A stretch of 64,000 bases of DNA from contig NZ_BMZN01000001.1 of assembly GCF_014652815.1 (NCBI RefSeq), positions 728,888 to 792,887 on the forward strand, read 5' to 3'. Every line of letters starts with the position of its first letter. Position 1 is the stretch's first letter. The position numbers and the translations under genes were made by a program. This DNA comes from Alcaligenes pakistanensis (GTDB lineage Bacteria > Pseudomonadota > Gammaproteobacteria > Burkholderiales > Burkholderiaceae_B). The notes under the pieces were generated by a model. It ran no database searches and had not been told where the DNA came from. It saw only the letters and a list, made by a program, of their open reading frames with translations. Positions 9,630 to 19,516 of this stretch are shown piece after piece.

Positions 9630-9914
9630 TTACAGACCTTGCACCACGTACATGGTCATCTTGGCAGCCCCCTCACGCGCCTGGCGGGCACGGCGGTACT
9701 CTTCAGAGTCATGGAAAGCCTGGGCTTGTTCCAAGGTATCAAACTCCATGACCACCGTGCGCAAAGGCGCATTGCCTTCCAGGGTCACTGTCTCGCCACC
9801 GCGTACCAGCACCTTCACATTATGGGTTTTCATCGCAATGGACGAAAATTCCTGATACTGCTTGTACTGTTCAGGGTTGGTCACTTCAACGTTGGCAATC
9901 AAAAATGCGGGCAT
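9630..9914 (-). CDS. DUF1330 family protein
   Basis: A 94-residue protein beginning MPAFLIANVEVTNPEQYKQY, the hallmark opening of DUF1330, a small dimeric alpha-beta barrel domain. The family has no firmly established reaction. VLVRGGETVTLEG and VVMEFDTLEQAQAFHDSEEY fit the rest of the domain. It lies 17 bp downstream of kdsA on the same strand and just before a terminator, so it is probably the second gene of a kdsA transcript. In relatives I recall this gene between kdsA and eno, which supports the view that the neighbouring MFS segment is an insertion. Confidence 0.9.
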   Translation of the reverse strand: MPAFLIANVEVTNPEQYKQYQEFSSIAMKTHNVKVLVRGGETVTLEGNAPLRTVVMEFDTLEQAQAFHDSEEYRRARQAREGAAKMTMYVVQGL

Positions 9915-9931
9915 ACCGTCTCCAATAACAC

Positions 9932-10783
9932 TTAATAGCCGTGCTTCAAGGCACCGCTGTTCTTAACAATCGAGTCGAGCTGTTGCAAAGTGCGCAGCAA
10001 ATCTGCCATTTCGCTTAAGGGCACGGCATTAGGGCCGTCAGACAGGGCTTTTTCAGGATTAGGGTGTGTCTCCATGAAGACGCCCGCCACACCGGCAGCA
10101 ATCGCGGCACGTGCCAGCACAGGCACAAATTCACGCTGTCCGCCCGAGGTCGTGCCTTGTCCACCAGGAAGCTGGACCGAGTGAGTGGCATCAAACACAA
10201 CCGGGCAGTCTGTGGCACGCATAATCGCCAATGAGCGCATGTCCGACACCAGGTTGTTATAGCCAAACGAAGCACCACGCTCACAGACCATAATAGTGGA
10301 GCCATCGCCGCCCATTTCCATCGCAGCGGCACGTGCTTTTGCCACCACCTGTACCATATCCTGAGGCGCCAGGAACTGGCCCTTTTTGATATTCACGGGT
10401 TTCAGGGTAGCGGCACACGCCTGAATAAAGTCGGTCTGACGACACAGAAAAGCCGGTGTTTGCAGCACATCCACCACGGCAGCCACATCATCGACCTGAT
10501 CTTTGTCATGCACATCAGTCAGGACCGGCACTTTGTAGTGCGAGCGCACATCAGCCAAAATCTGCAGACCTTCCGCCATACCAGGGCCACGGTAAGACTT
10601 GTCCGAACTCCGGTTGGCCTTGTCAAACGAGCTTTTGTAGATAAAGGGGATGCCCAGGGCCGAGGTAATCTCGGCGAGCTGACCCGCTGTATCAAACGCC
10701 ATTTGACGCGATTCAATCACACAAGGGCCAGCGATCAGAAAAAAGGGCCGATCCAGGCCAACGTCGTAACCGCATAAATCCAT
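9932..10783 (-). CDS. kdsA: 3-deoxy-8-phosphooctulonate synthase
   Basis: KdsA condenses phosphoenolpyruvate with arabinose 5-phosphate to make KDO 8-phosphate for the lipopolysaccharide inner core. The product of 283 residues matches the family (E. coli 284). Motifs include [12 protein letters not shown] near the N-terminus, [12 protein letters not shown], and [20 protein letters not shown]. The frame is open up to 10834, but the ATG at 10783 has GAGG seven bases upstream and gives the canonical start. The Asn in KANRS is typical of the metal-independent class. DUF1330 follows. Confidence 0.96.
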   Translation of the reverse strand: MDLCGYDVGLDRPFFLIAGPCVIESRQMAFDTAGQLAEITSALGIPFIYKSSFDKANRSSDKSYRGPGMAEGLQILADVRSHYKVPVLTDVHDKDQVDDVAAVVDVLQTPAFLCRQTDFIQACAATLKPVNIKKGQFLAPQDMVQVVAKARAAAMEMGGDGSTIMVCERGASFGYNNLVSDMRSLAIMRATDCPVVFDATHSVQLPGGQGTTSGGQREFVPVLARAAIAAGVAGVFMETHPNPEKALSDGPNAVPLSEMADLLRTLQQLDSIVKNSGALKHGY

Positions 10784-10859
10784 AATAGACCTCGTTTCAG
10801 TATTGCTGCATTCTCCCACATTCCTGAAGGCCATGCTGCATCGCGGTGCAGTGTGGCTT

Positions 10860-10922
10860 TCAACCCAATCGTTCGGAGATTTCGATCAGGTTCAAGTCCG
10901 GGTCACGCACATACAGAGAATG
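10860..10922 (-). pseudogene. C-terminal remnant of a VOC (glyoxalase-like) gene
   Basis: On the minus strand the frame reads [20 protein letters not shown] and then a TGA stop at 10860-10862. This closely matches the end of vicinal oxygen chelate proteins, where the (Y/F)-x-RDPDGNLIE(I/L) strand carries the metal-binding Glu. The frame closes just upstream (stop at 10953-10955) and overlaps the pyrG terminator, so only the last ~20 codons survive. I infer that a VOC gene once lay between pyrG and kdsA and was deleted. The match is short and by eye. Confidence 0.55.
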
Positions 10923-10949
10923 AAAAAGCCCGCGTAGCGCGGGCCTTTT
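10923..10949 (-). terminator. Terminator after pyrG
   Basis: gcccgcg (10928-10934) pairs with cgcgggc (10938-10944) around a 3-nt loop. Read on the minus strand the stem is followed by T5. It lies 17 bp past the pyrG stop. Confidence 0.85.
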
Positions 10950-10965
10950 CAGTCATACCAAATTA

Positions 10966-12630
<1,665 letters not shown>

Positions 12631-12692
12631 TCAAATCAGGCGATAGCGGGAAATTTGGATTATAAGGCAAGCGCCCATGCTTGGCGACCTGA

Positions 12693-12724
12693 CAAGTGGC
12701 ATTTCACTGCGGAAATACCACTTG
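12693..12724. repeat. Strong hairpin without T-tract between pepP-like gene and pyrG
   Basis: caagtggcatttc (12693-12705) pairs with gaaataccacttg (12712-12724) with one mismatch and a 6-nt loop. Neither strand has a following T-run, so a standard intrinsic terminator is not supported. It lies downstream of the aminopeptidase gene and upstream of pyrG. Confidence 0.7.
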
Positions 12725-12758
12725 ACCTTGCAACTATTAGCAGCTGAGGGACTAGGGA

Positions 12759-14543
12759 TCAGATCGCCACTGTCCTTTGCTCAAGCCAGTTACGAGCGTC
12801 GCCCTGAACACGGGGCAAGAGGCGTTCGCGCACCTGCTGATGATATTCATTGAGCCAGTTACGCTCTGCGGTGCTAAGGAGTGAGGCATCTATACAACGC
12901 GTATCGATGGGGCATAGCGTCAAGGTTTCAAAACGCAAAAACTGCCCGTACTCACTGCGCATGGCTGGTACGGCTGCCACCAGATTCTCGATACGGATGC
13001 CCCACTGCCCAGGCCGGTACAGCCCAGGCTCATTGGACGTAATCATGCCCGCACGCAAAGCAGAATGCGGGCCAATGCGACCGCGCCAGGAAATGGATTG
13101 CGGGCCTTCATGCACATTCATGAAGTAACCGACGCCGTGACCTGTCCCGTGACCAAAGTCCAGGCCCTGCTCCCACAAGGGTTGACGAGCCAGCACATCA
13201 ATTTGCTGACCGGCAATGCCTTCCGGGAACACCAGCATGGATAAGGAGACCATGCCCTTGAGGACCAGCGTGAAATCACGAATCTGCTCGGCAGACACCT
13301 TGCCTACCGGCACGACACGGGTAATGTCGGTCGTCCCACCCTGATATTGCCCGCCCGAATCGATCAGCAACAAACCATCACCTTCGATACGGGCGTGAGA
13401 CTGTTGGGTAGCCTGATAGTGCGGCATGGCCCCATTTGCGTTATAGGCCGCAATCGTGCCAAAGCTGGGGCTGACAAAGCCTTGTTGGCGAGCACGTGCC
13501 GCGCAGATATGTTCGTCTACATCCAGCTCGTTCACGTCGCTTTGCTGTTCAAACCAGGCAAAAAATTCGCACAAAGCAGCGCCATCTTTTTCCATGGTTT
13601 CACGCACATGAGCCAGCTCGGCATCGGTTTTGCAGGACTTGAGCAATTGAGCTGGGTTGATGTACTCGACTACCTTCAAATGAGCCGCCAGCTGGGCCGC
13701 CCAGGCGGTCGTGCGTGCCATATCCAGCAGGATAGGCATGGACGCTGGCAAAGCGCGCATAAAGGAAAGCAGTTCTGTGTAGCCTTGAACTTGCACACCA
13801 TCCAGGGCCAAGGCTTCCTGAATACCAGCCGACAATTTTTCGCTATCGACAAACAAGAAAGCCTGATCCGGGCCAATCAGCAGATAAGACAGAAACACCG
13901 GGTTGTACGACACATCACTGCCGCGCAGATTCAAAGTCCAGGCAATATCATCCAGGGCGCTAAGCAAATGCCAGTGGGCACCCTGCTCTTGCATGGCGGC
14001 GCGGGTACTGTTCAGATTTTCCTGACGAGTACGACACGCAAAGGGAGGCACGTGCTGGACAACCTGCCCCACAGGGGGGGCTGGCCGGTCTGCCCAGATT
14101 GGGCTGAGCAAGTCGGCTTCCAGCACCCACTCCAGTTCTTGCTCTTGCGTCGCTTTTTTCCAAGCCAGCAAACTTTGCGCCGAGACTGACTGGCTATCCA
14201 AAGACACGCGCGACTTGGCCGACAAGTTCTCGGCCAGCCAGTCTGCCGGTTCGGGCACTCCTGCATCGCCAGCGCGCTGCAATTGAATGCCGCTACCTTC
14301 CAGCTCCTTGGCCGCCTGCTCCCAATAGCGACTATCAGTCCACAAACCGGCCCAATCTGCAGTCACCACCAAGAGGCCCGCTGAGCCTACAAAACCACTG
14401 AGCCACTGGCGGCTTTTCCAGCGGTCAGGCAAGTATTCAGACAGATGGGGATCAGACGTAGGCCAAATGCTTGCCTGTACGGACTGAAATTGCATTTGTT
14501 CACGCAGCGCCTGCAGGCGTGCGGCAACGGGGGTATGGGCCAT
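12759..14543 (-). CDS. Xaa-Pro aminopeptidase (aminopeptidase P family, M24B, long form)
   Basis: This cytosolic metallopeptidase removes N-terminal residues ahead of proline. The 594-residue product belongs to the long form with two creatinase-like N-terminal domains and a C-terminal pita-bread domain. Metal-site segments are visible: LLIDSGGQYQGGTTDITR (two Asp), HGTGHGVGYFMNVHEGP (His), ITSNEPGLY (Glu) and IRIENL (Glu). The frame is open up to 14717, but the ATG at 14543 has AAGGA about 9 bp upstream and opens with MAHTPVAARLQALR, typical of the family. It stands alone, with a terminator-bounded scoAB unit upstream. Confidence 0.93.
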   Translation of the reverse strand: MAHTPVAARLQALREQMQFQSVQASIWPTSDPHLSEYLPDRWKSRQWLSGFVGSAGLLVVTADWAGLWTDSRYWEQAAKELEGSGIQLQRAGDAGVPEPADWLAENLSAKSRVSLDSQSVSAQSLLAWKKATQEQELEWVLEADLLSPIWADRPAPPVGQVVQHVPPFACRTRQENLNSTRAAMQEQGAHWHLLSALDDIAWTLNLRGSDVSYNPVFLSYLLIGPDQAFLFVDSEKLSAGIQEALALDGVQVQGYTELLSFMRALPASMPILLDMARTTAWAAQLAAHLKVVEYINPAQLLKSCKTDAELAHVRETMEKDGAALCEFFAWFEQQSDVNELDVDEHICAARARQQGFVSPSFGTIAAYNANGAMPHYQATQQSHARIEGDGLLLIDSGGQYQGGTTDITRVVPVGKVSAEQIRDFTLVLKGMVSLSMLVFPEGIAGQQIDVLARQPLWEQGLDFGHGTGHGVGYFMNVHEGPQSISWRGRIGPHSALRAGMITSNEPGLYRPGQWGIRIENLVAAVPAMRSEYGQFLRFETLTLCPIDTRCIDASLLSTAERNWLNEYHQQVRERLLPRVQGDARNWLEQRTVAI

Positions 14544-14590
14544 GCCAACTTCCTTTACATAAACAGCGTTCACGCACCGACCAAGCATAA

Positions 14591-14620
14591 AAAAAGCTTC
14601 GACTCGCGCCGAAGCTTTTT
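14591..14620 (-). terminator. Terminator after scoB
   Basis: Perfect 11-bp arms aaaaagcttcg (14591-14601) and cgaagcttttt (14610-14620) flank an 8-nt loop. A-runs and T-runs on both sides make it usable in both directions; it ends the scoAB transcript 18 bp past the stop. Confidence 0.9.
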
Positions 14621-14637
14621 CTAGCCAGAGGTACCGA

Positions 14638-15291
14638 TCAGGCCAAAGCGCTGACGTCCAGTGGGACGCCTGTCTTGGACTGAATGTACTCAAGGCTGAC
14701 TTCCGGTGCCAACTCAAGCAACTTTAAACCATTTTCCGTCACTTCCATCACTCCCAAATCGGTAATGATGAGGTCAACCACACCCACGCCCGTCAGGGGC
14801 AAGGTGCAAGCAGGCAGAATTTTCAGGTCTTCGGTGCCGTCTTTCTTGGTGGCGACATGCTCCATCAGGACCACAACGCGACCCACACCGGCCACCAGAT
14901 CCATTGCGCCGCCCATACCCTTGATCATTTTCCCTGGAATCATCCAGTTGGCCAGATCACCTTTTTCCGACACCTGCATGGCGCCCAGAATGGCAATATT
15001 GATCTTGCCGCCACGGATCATGGCGAACGAATCTGCCGAGGAAAAAATAGACGAACCGGGCAAGGTCGTGATGGTTTGCTTACCGGCGTTGATCAGGTCG
15101 GCATCGATCTTGTCCTCGGTAGGAAATGGGCCAATGCCCAGCAAACCGTTTTCGGACTGCAACCAGACCTCAATCCCTTCAGGCACATGGTTAGCAACCA
15201 GCGTAGGCAAACCGATACCCAGGTTGACGTAAAAGCCGTCCTGAAGCTCCAGAGCGGCGCGTGCCGCCATTTGATCTCTATTCCAAGCCAT
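14638..15291 (-). CDS. scoB: 3-oxoacid CoA-transferase subunit B
   Basis: Subunit B of succinyl-CoA:3-ketoacid CoA-transferase, which activates acetoacetate for ketone-body use. The 217-residue product shows [19 protein letters not shown] and the catalytic Glu region [12 protein letters not shown] of family I CoA-transferase beta subunits, then the Gly-rich [19 protein letters not shown]. It lies 19 bp after scoA on the same strand. The two subunits form an alpha-beta heteromer in the cytosol. Confidence 0.95.
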   Translation of the reverse strand: MAWNRDQMAARAALELQDGFYVNLGIGLPTLVANHVPEGIEVWLQSENGLLGIGPFPTEDKIDADLINAGKQTITTLPGSSIFSSADSFAMIRGGKINIAILGAMQVSEKGDLANWMIPGKMIKGMGGAMDLVAGVGRVVVLMEHVATKKDGTEDLKILPACTLPLTGVGVVDLIITDLGVMEVTENGLKLLELAPEVSLEYIQSKTGVPLDVSALA

Positions 15292-15310
15292 TATTATCTT
15301 GCCTCGCTAA

Positions 15311-16009
15311 TCAGGAAGAACGAACGGTACGCTGTTCAATGCGCTTTTCGGGCTGGGCATTGAGCACGATACGGTGCACGTAAATGCCGGGCAAATGCAC
15401 ATCATCGGGGTCCAGGCTACCGGTCTCGACAATTTCCTCGACCTCGACAATAGTCAGTTTTCCCGCCATCGCCACGTTCGGGTTGAAGTTGCGCGCTGTC
15501 TTGCGAAACACCAGATTGCCGCTGCGATCAGCCTTATGGGCTTTGACCAGCGACACATCCGGCACCAGCGCCTCTTCCATTACATATTGCTTGCCGTCGA
15601 ACTCACGGATTTCCTTGCCATCTGCCACGATAGTGCCAACACCTGTGGCCGTGAAAAAGGCAGGAATGCCCGCACCGCCTGCACGCAGCTTTTCAGCCAG
15701 CGTCCCTTGCGGGGTGAAGTCCAGTTCCAGTTCGCCCGCCAGATACTGACGCTCAAACTCTTTGTTTTCACCGACATAGGAGGAAATCATTTTGCGGATC
15801 TGGCGCGTTTCCAACAACTGGCCCAGACCAAAGCCATCCACCCCGGCATTATTGCTAATGCAGGTCAGGTTTTTGACTCCGCTATCGCGCAGCGCAGCAA
15901 TCAGCGCCTCGGGGATTCCGCACAGGCCGAACCCACCTACTGCGACTGTCTGTCCGTCAGCAACGACTCCCTGCAACGCCTCCTTGGCGCTTGGATAGAC
16001 TTTATTCAA
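15311..16009 (-). CDS. scoA: 3-oxoacid CoA-transferase subunit A, TTG start
   Basis: Subunit A of the acetoacetate CoA-transferase. The domain is complete, with [19 protein letters not shown] near the N-terminus, [17 protein letters not shown], and [18 protein letters not shown]. The frame opens at 16078, but the extra 23 residues do not resemble the family. I chose the TTG at 16009: it is preceded by GGAG with six bases of spacing and gives (M)[12 protein letters not shown], the standard beginning, and 232 residues, the usual length. It heads the scoA-scoB operon; a palindrome about 100 bp upstream may be its operator. Confidence 0.93.
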   Translation of the reverse strand: MNKVYPSAKEALQGVVADGQTVAVGGFGLCGIPEALIAALRDSGVKNLTCISNNAGVDGFGLGQLLETRQIRKMISSYVGENKEFERQYLAGELELDFTPQGTLAEKLRAGGAGIPAFFTATGVGTIVADGKEIREFDGKQYVMEEALVPDVSLVKAHKADRSGNLVFRKTARNFNPNVAMAGKLTIVEVEEIVETGSLDPDDVHLPGIYVHRIVLNAQPEKRIEQRTVRSS

Positions 16010-16112
16010 TTGACTCTCCAATGACTCTTTAATTGGCCTAAACAGCAAACTTTGTCTAATAATGCCGCTGTGCACCATTTGGCGCTATCAGGCATTCTAC
16101 GACTTGACTACG

Positions 16113-16130
16113 CTTTCCGTATACGTAAAG
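16113..16130. promoter_or_regulatory. Near-perfect 18-bp palindrome upstream of scoAB
   Basis: CTTT-c-CGTA and TACG-t-AAAG form a palindrome with one mismatched pair. It lies in the gap between the thioesterase stop and scoA. From memory it resembles sites of LiuR-type regulators of branched-chain acid and acyl-CoA catabolism, which contain ACGTAAAG-like arms. That link is tentative. Confidence 0.4.
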
Positions 16131-16131
16131 C

Positions 16132-16554
16132 TTAACCCTGAAAAACCGAGTGTATCTGTTTACGCTCATCATCGGTCCAAGGTTGTGAGCCGCCTTGGGG
16201 GTTGATAGACACTAGCACACAGCGACCACGTGCATAAATGACATCGGCTTGATTTGCATCACACACAAAGACTTCCAGATCAATGCTGCTGCCACCAACC
16301 TTCAACAATTTATGCACAATCCGCACAGTGGCCGGATACAGGATCGAACGCAGGAAATCCAGGCTGGCATGCGCCAGCACCCCGGTACGTGGCGACGGTG
16401 GCACCATGCCCAGCTGCATCATTAACTGGACACGGGCTTCCTCGATGTAGCGAAAGTAGACCGTATTGTTAACATGATTCATGGCGTCCAGATCACCCCA
16501 GCGCACGGCAATATCAAAAGTGGCCCCTGCTCCAGAACCTTCTACTTGCGTCAT
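16132..16554 (-). CDS. 4HBT-fold acyl-CoA thioesterase
   Basis: A 140-residue hot-dog fold protein. RWGDLDAMNHVNNTVYFRYIEEAR (about residues 19-42) carries the catalytic Asp of the 4-hydroxybenzoyl-CoA thioesterase/YbgC family, followed by LDFLRSILYPATVRI. It should hydrolyse an acyl-CoA, but the substrate cannot be read from the sequence. It lies upstream of scoAB on the same strand with a 120-bp gap containing a palindrome, and is divergent from the ETF-QO gene, so a role in fatty acid or ketone metabolism is plausible. Confidence 0.9.
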   Translation of the reverse strand: MTQVEGSGAGATFDIAVRWGDLDAMNHVNNTVYFRYIEEARVQLMMQLGMVPPSPRTGVLAHASLDFLRSILYPATVRIVHKLLKVGGSSIDLEVFVCDANQADVIYARGRCVLVSINPQGGSQPWTDDERKQIHSVFQG

Positions 16555-16736
16555 TACATGCTCTCCTTACTGATATTTACTGATAAACCCAGAGGCAGCC
16601 AGGCCACGCCCTTTGCCTCTGAAATCAAAACTGGATTGCTCAGACTACAATACAATCGACCGTACGCACAGTACACGAATTTCACCCGCCAACAATCAAG
16701 AACAAAGCGCTAAGCCGTAATAGGAGATCAGCAGCA

Positions 16737-18383
16737 ATGTCTGAACGTGAATCGATGGAATATGACGTTATTATCGTTGGCGCCGGCCCTGCAGGCTTGG
16801 CCACCGCGATACGTCTGAAACAGCTCGCCCAAGAAAAAGAACAAGAAATCAGCGTCTGTATTCTGGAAAAAGGCGCCGAACTGGGTGCCCACATTTTGTC
16901 TGGCGCCGTTATGGATACACGCGCCCTGGACGAGTTGCTGCCGGATTGGAAAGCGCAAGGCGCCCCCATCTCGGTAGAAGTAACCGAAGACAAATTCCTT
17001 TTCCTGACCGAAAAAAGCGCCCGCTCCACACCCATGTGGTTGCTGCCTGATTGCTTTAAGAACCATGGCAACTATATTGTCCGCCTGGGCAATGTCGTGC
17101 AATGGATGGGAGAGCAAGCTGAAGCGCTAGGTGTAGATATTTTCCCCGGCTTTGCGGCTGCCCACATTCTGTATGCCGAAAACGGCGCAGTGCGCGGTGT
17201 CTTGACCGGTGATATGGGAGTCGCCCGTGATGGCACTCACACCGCCAACTACCAGCCCGGTATGGAACTGCTGGCGTCCTACACGATTTTTGCGGAAGGT
17301 TCGCGCGGCCATCTGGGCCGTGAGCTGACCGAACGCTTCAAGCTGGACGAGTCCCGCAATGCACAAAGCTACGGCATTGGCATTAAAGAGCTCTGGGAAG
17401 TAGATCCTTCTCAGTCTCAGCCCGGCCTGGTGATTCACACCGCAGGCTGGCCCCTAGATTCAGACACCTACGGTGGCTCCTTCCTATACCACCTGGATAA
17501 CAATCTGGTCATGGTCGGTATGGTGGTGGGCCTGGATTACGCCAACCCCTGGCTCTCTCCTTTTGAAGAGTTCCAGCGCTATAAAACCCACCCTGCCCTG
17601 CGCGCCACCTTTGAAGGCGGCAAACGCATTGCTTACGGTGCCCGTTCCCTGACGGCAGGTGGCTTGCTGGCTCTGCCCAAACTGAGCTTCCCCGGTGGTG
17701 CTTTGGTGGGTTGTGAAGCCGGTTTCCTGAATGCATCGCGCATCAAGGGTAGCCATGCCGCTATCAAATCCGGCTCCATGGCCGCTGAGGCCGCCTTTGA
17801 AGCCTTGCAGGCGGGCCGCAAGCAGGATGAACTGACTCAATATACCGAGACATTTAAACAGTCCTGGCTGCATGAAGAGCTGAACAAAGCCCGTAACTTC
17901 AAGCAGTGGTTCAAGAAAGGCCGCTCGATTGCGTCCGTCATGACTTTTGTTGAACAAGGTCTGTTCAAAGGGAAAATGCCCTGGACCCTGCGTAACGACA
18001 AGCCGGATCACGCCTGTCTGCAGCCTGCGGCCGAATGTGCCCGTATCGACTACCCCAAGCCAGATGGCAAAATCACCTTTGATCGTTTGAGCTCTGTGTT
18101 TATTTCAAACACTAACCATGAAGAAGACGAGCCTATTCACCTGACGCTGAAAGATCCGTCCGTACCCGTGGCCGTGAATTTGGCCCGTTATGGAGGCCCT
18201 GAAGCGCGCTTCTGCCCGGCTGGTGTGTACGAGTTCATCAAGACCGAAACCGGTGACGACAAGCTGCAAATCAATGCACAGAACTGTGTGCACTGTAAAA
18301 CCTGTGACATCAAAGACCCCACCCAGAATATTGTCTGGGTACCACCGCAAGGTGGGGAAGGCCCGGTGTACAGCGGCATGTAA
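16737..18383 (+). CDS. Electron transfer flavoprotein-ubiquinone oxidoreductase
   Basis: ETF-QO passes electrons from acyl-CoA dehydrogenases, via electron transfer flavoprotein, to ubiquinone at the inner membrane. The 548-residue product begins with an FAD-binding motif (VIIVGAGPAGLATAIRL, residues 11-27), has GGSFLYHLDNNLVMVGMVVGLDY in the middle, and ends with a 4Fe-4S segment: a Cys in ARFCPAGVYE and NCVHCKTCDIKDP. AGGAG is 9-10 bp upstream of the ATG. A strong terminator follows. No etfAB genes are in the window. It fits with scoAB and mmsA as part of fatty and branched-chain acid oxidation. Confidence 0.96.
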   Translation: MSERESMEYDVIIVGAGPAGLATAIRLKQLAQEKEQEISVCILEKGAELGAHILSGAVMDTRALDELLPDWKAQGAPISVEVTEDKFLFLTEKSARSTPMWLLPDCFKNHGNYIVRLGNVVQWMGEQAEALGVDIFPGFAAAHILYAENGAVRGVLTGDMGVARDGTHTANYQPGMELLASYTIFAEGSRGHLGRELTERFKLDESRNAQSYGIGIKELWEVDPSQSQPGLVIHTAGWPLDSDTYGGSFLYHLDNNLVMVGMVVGLDYANPWLSPFEEFQRYKTHPALRATFEGGKRIAYGARSLTAGGLLALPKLSFPGGALVGCEAGFLNASRIKGSHAAIKSGSMAAEAAFEALQAGRKQDELTQYTETFKQSWLHEELNKARNFKQWFKKGRSIASVMTFVEQGLFKGKMPWTLRNDKPDHACLQPAAECARIDYPKPDGKITFDRLSSVFISNTNHEEDEPIHLTLKDPSVPVAVNLARYGGPEARFCPAGVYEFIKTETGDDKLQINAQNCVHCKTCDIKDPTQNIVWVPPQGGEGPVYSGM

Positions 18384-18441
18384 AAACAAGTCTGGCCTTG
18401 GTGTAACTACCAAGGCCAGAGGTGTTAGTGTCGGCAAACAG

Positions 18442-18464
18442 CCACCCGAAACGGGTGGTTTTTT
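18442..18464 (+). terminator. Terminator of the ETF-QO gene
   Basis: ccacccg (18442-18448) and cgggtgg (18452-18458) form a stem with a 3-nt loop followed by T6. A second hairpin, ctggccttggt with accaaggccag, lies upstream near 18392-18419. The T-run touches the stop of the convergent DMT gene. Confidence 0.88.
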
Positions 18465-19353
18465 ATGCCTGACGACGGGATCGTGTCGGCCAATTCACAA
18501 CTAACAAGCCCAATAGAATTAAGCCCGTGCCCATCAGCTCCAATTGTGTGGGCCATTCATCCAAAATCAGCCAGGCCAGCAGCACCGTCAAGGCCGGGAC
18601 ACCCAAGCTGGACATCCCAGCCAAAGATGCACTGACCCGACTGACTACAGCCATCCACAGTAGCCAGCCCACTCCGGTCGCGATAATCCCCAGGTACAGC
18701 ACACCGCTGAACATTTGCCATTCCATCACAATAGGTCGTTGGGGAATCACGAAGCTCAAGGGCAGCACAATCACAATGCCCAACAAGCACTGCCAAACTG
18801 TGGCGTTTAGCAGCTCCACGCGATGACGCTCAAATAATTGTTTGGAAAAGACCGCGCCCAAGGCCCAGCTCACGCCGCTCAACGTTGCCAGGGCAGAACC
18901 CAGCAGGCCGCCCATCCCTTCCCAAGGCGCAATCAGGAGCATCAAACCGAGGATCGCAGGCACCATACCCAGCATATGACGCTTCTGAGGCCGTTGGCTC
19001 AACATGGGCCAGGACAGCAACAAAATCCAGATAGGCATGGTGTAGGCCAAGGCCACCATCTTGCCCGCCCCACCCGCTTGCAGAGAAAACTGACTCAGCA
19101 ATTGAAAGCCGGTGGTCTGAAAGAGGGCCACCCCCAAGCTCAGCTTCCAAGGCGTCGGCCGTAAATGGCCACCTTTAAGGCGCAATACCAGCCACAAAAA
19201 AATGAATGCCACCGCATAGCGTGCTGCAATCAGATCAACCGGCCCGATGTAGACAGTCATTGCCTTCATCACGACCCAGCTCATGCCCCAGGTCAGTACC
19301 ACCAAGCCCATCAGCGCCAAAGCGCCCCTGTCTGCCTGCTGCTCCCCGCTCAA
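18463..19353 (-). CDS. EamA/DMT family transporter
   Basis: A 296-residue inner-membrane protein with about ten hydrophobic segments in two EamA repeats. The first opens with GLVVLTWGMSWVVMK, and the second has SGVSWALGAVFSKQLF and VPALTVLLAWLILDEWP. LDE-P in the last helices is typical of drug/metabolite transporters. It probably exports an amino acid or metabolite; the substrate is unknown. It is convergent with ETF-QO and has its own upstream gap toward acs. Confidence 0.9.
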   Translation of the reverse strand: MSGEQQADRGALALMGLVVLTWGMSWVVMKAMTVYIGPVDLIAARYAVAFIFLWLVLRLKGGHLRPTPWKLSLGVALFQTTGFQLLSQFSLQAGGAGKMVALAYTMPIWILLLSWPMLSQRPQKRHMLGMVPAILGLMLLIAPWEGMGGLLGSALATLSGVSWALGAVFSKQLFERHRVELLNATVWQCLLGIVIVLPLSFVIPQRPIVMEWQMFSGVLYLGIIATGVGWLLWMAVVSRVSASLAGMSSLGVPALTVLLAWLILDEWPTQLELMGTGLILLGLLVVNWPTRSRRQA

Positions 19354-19461
19354 ACCTTTCCCCTTCTTATTAAATTCAAAAGCCGTTTTCTGGGCTCCGG
19401 CTCAATGCTAGGCTAATTCCAGACCGAGCAGGTTTCTCGTAACAAAATAATCAAAAGTCAT

Positions 19462-19494
19462 AAAAAAACCCTGGCTCCAATAAGAAGCCAGGGT
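19462..19494 (-). terminator. Terminator after acs
   Basis: accctggct (19468-19476) pairs with agccagggt (19486-19494). On the minus strand the stem is followed by T6. It lies 22 bp past the acs stop. Confidence 0.87.
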
Positions 19495-19516
19495 CAAACA
19501 GGAACTACCAAAAAAC

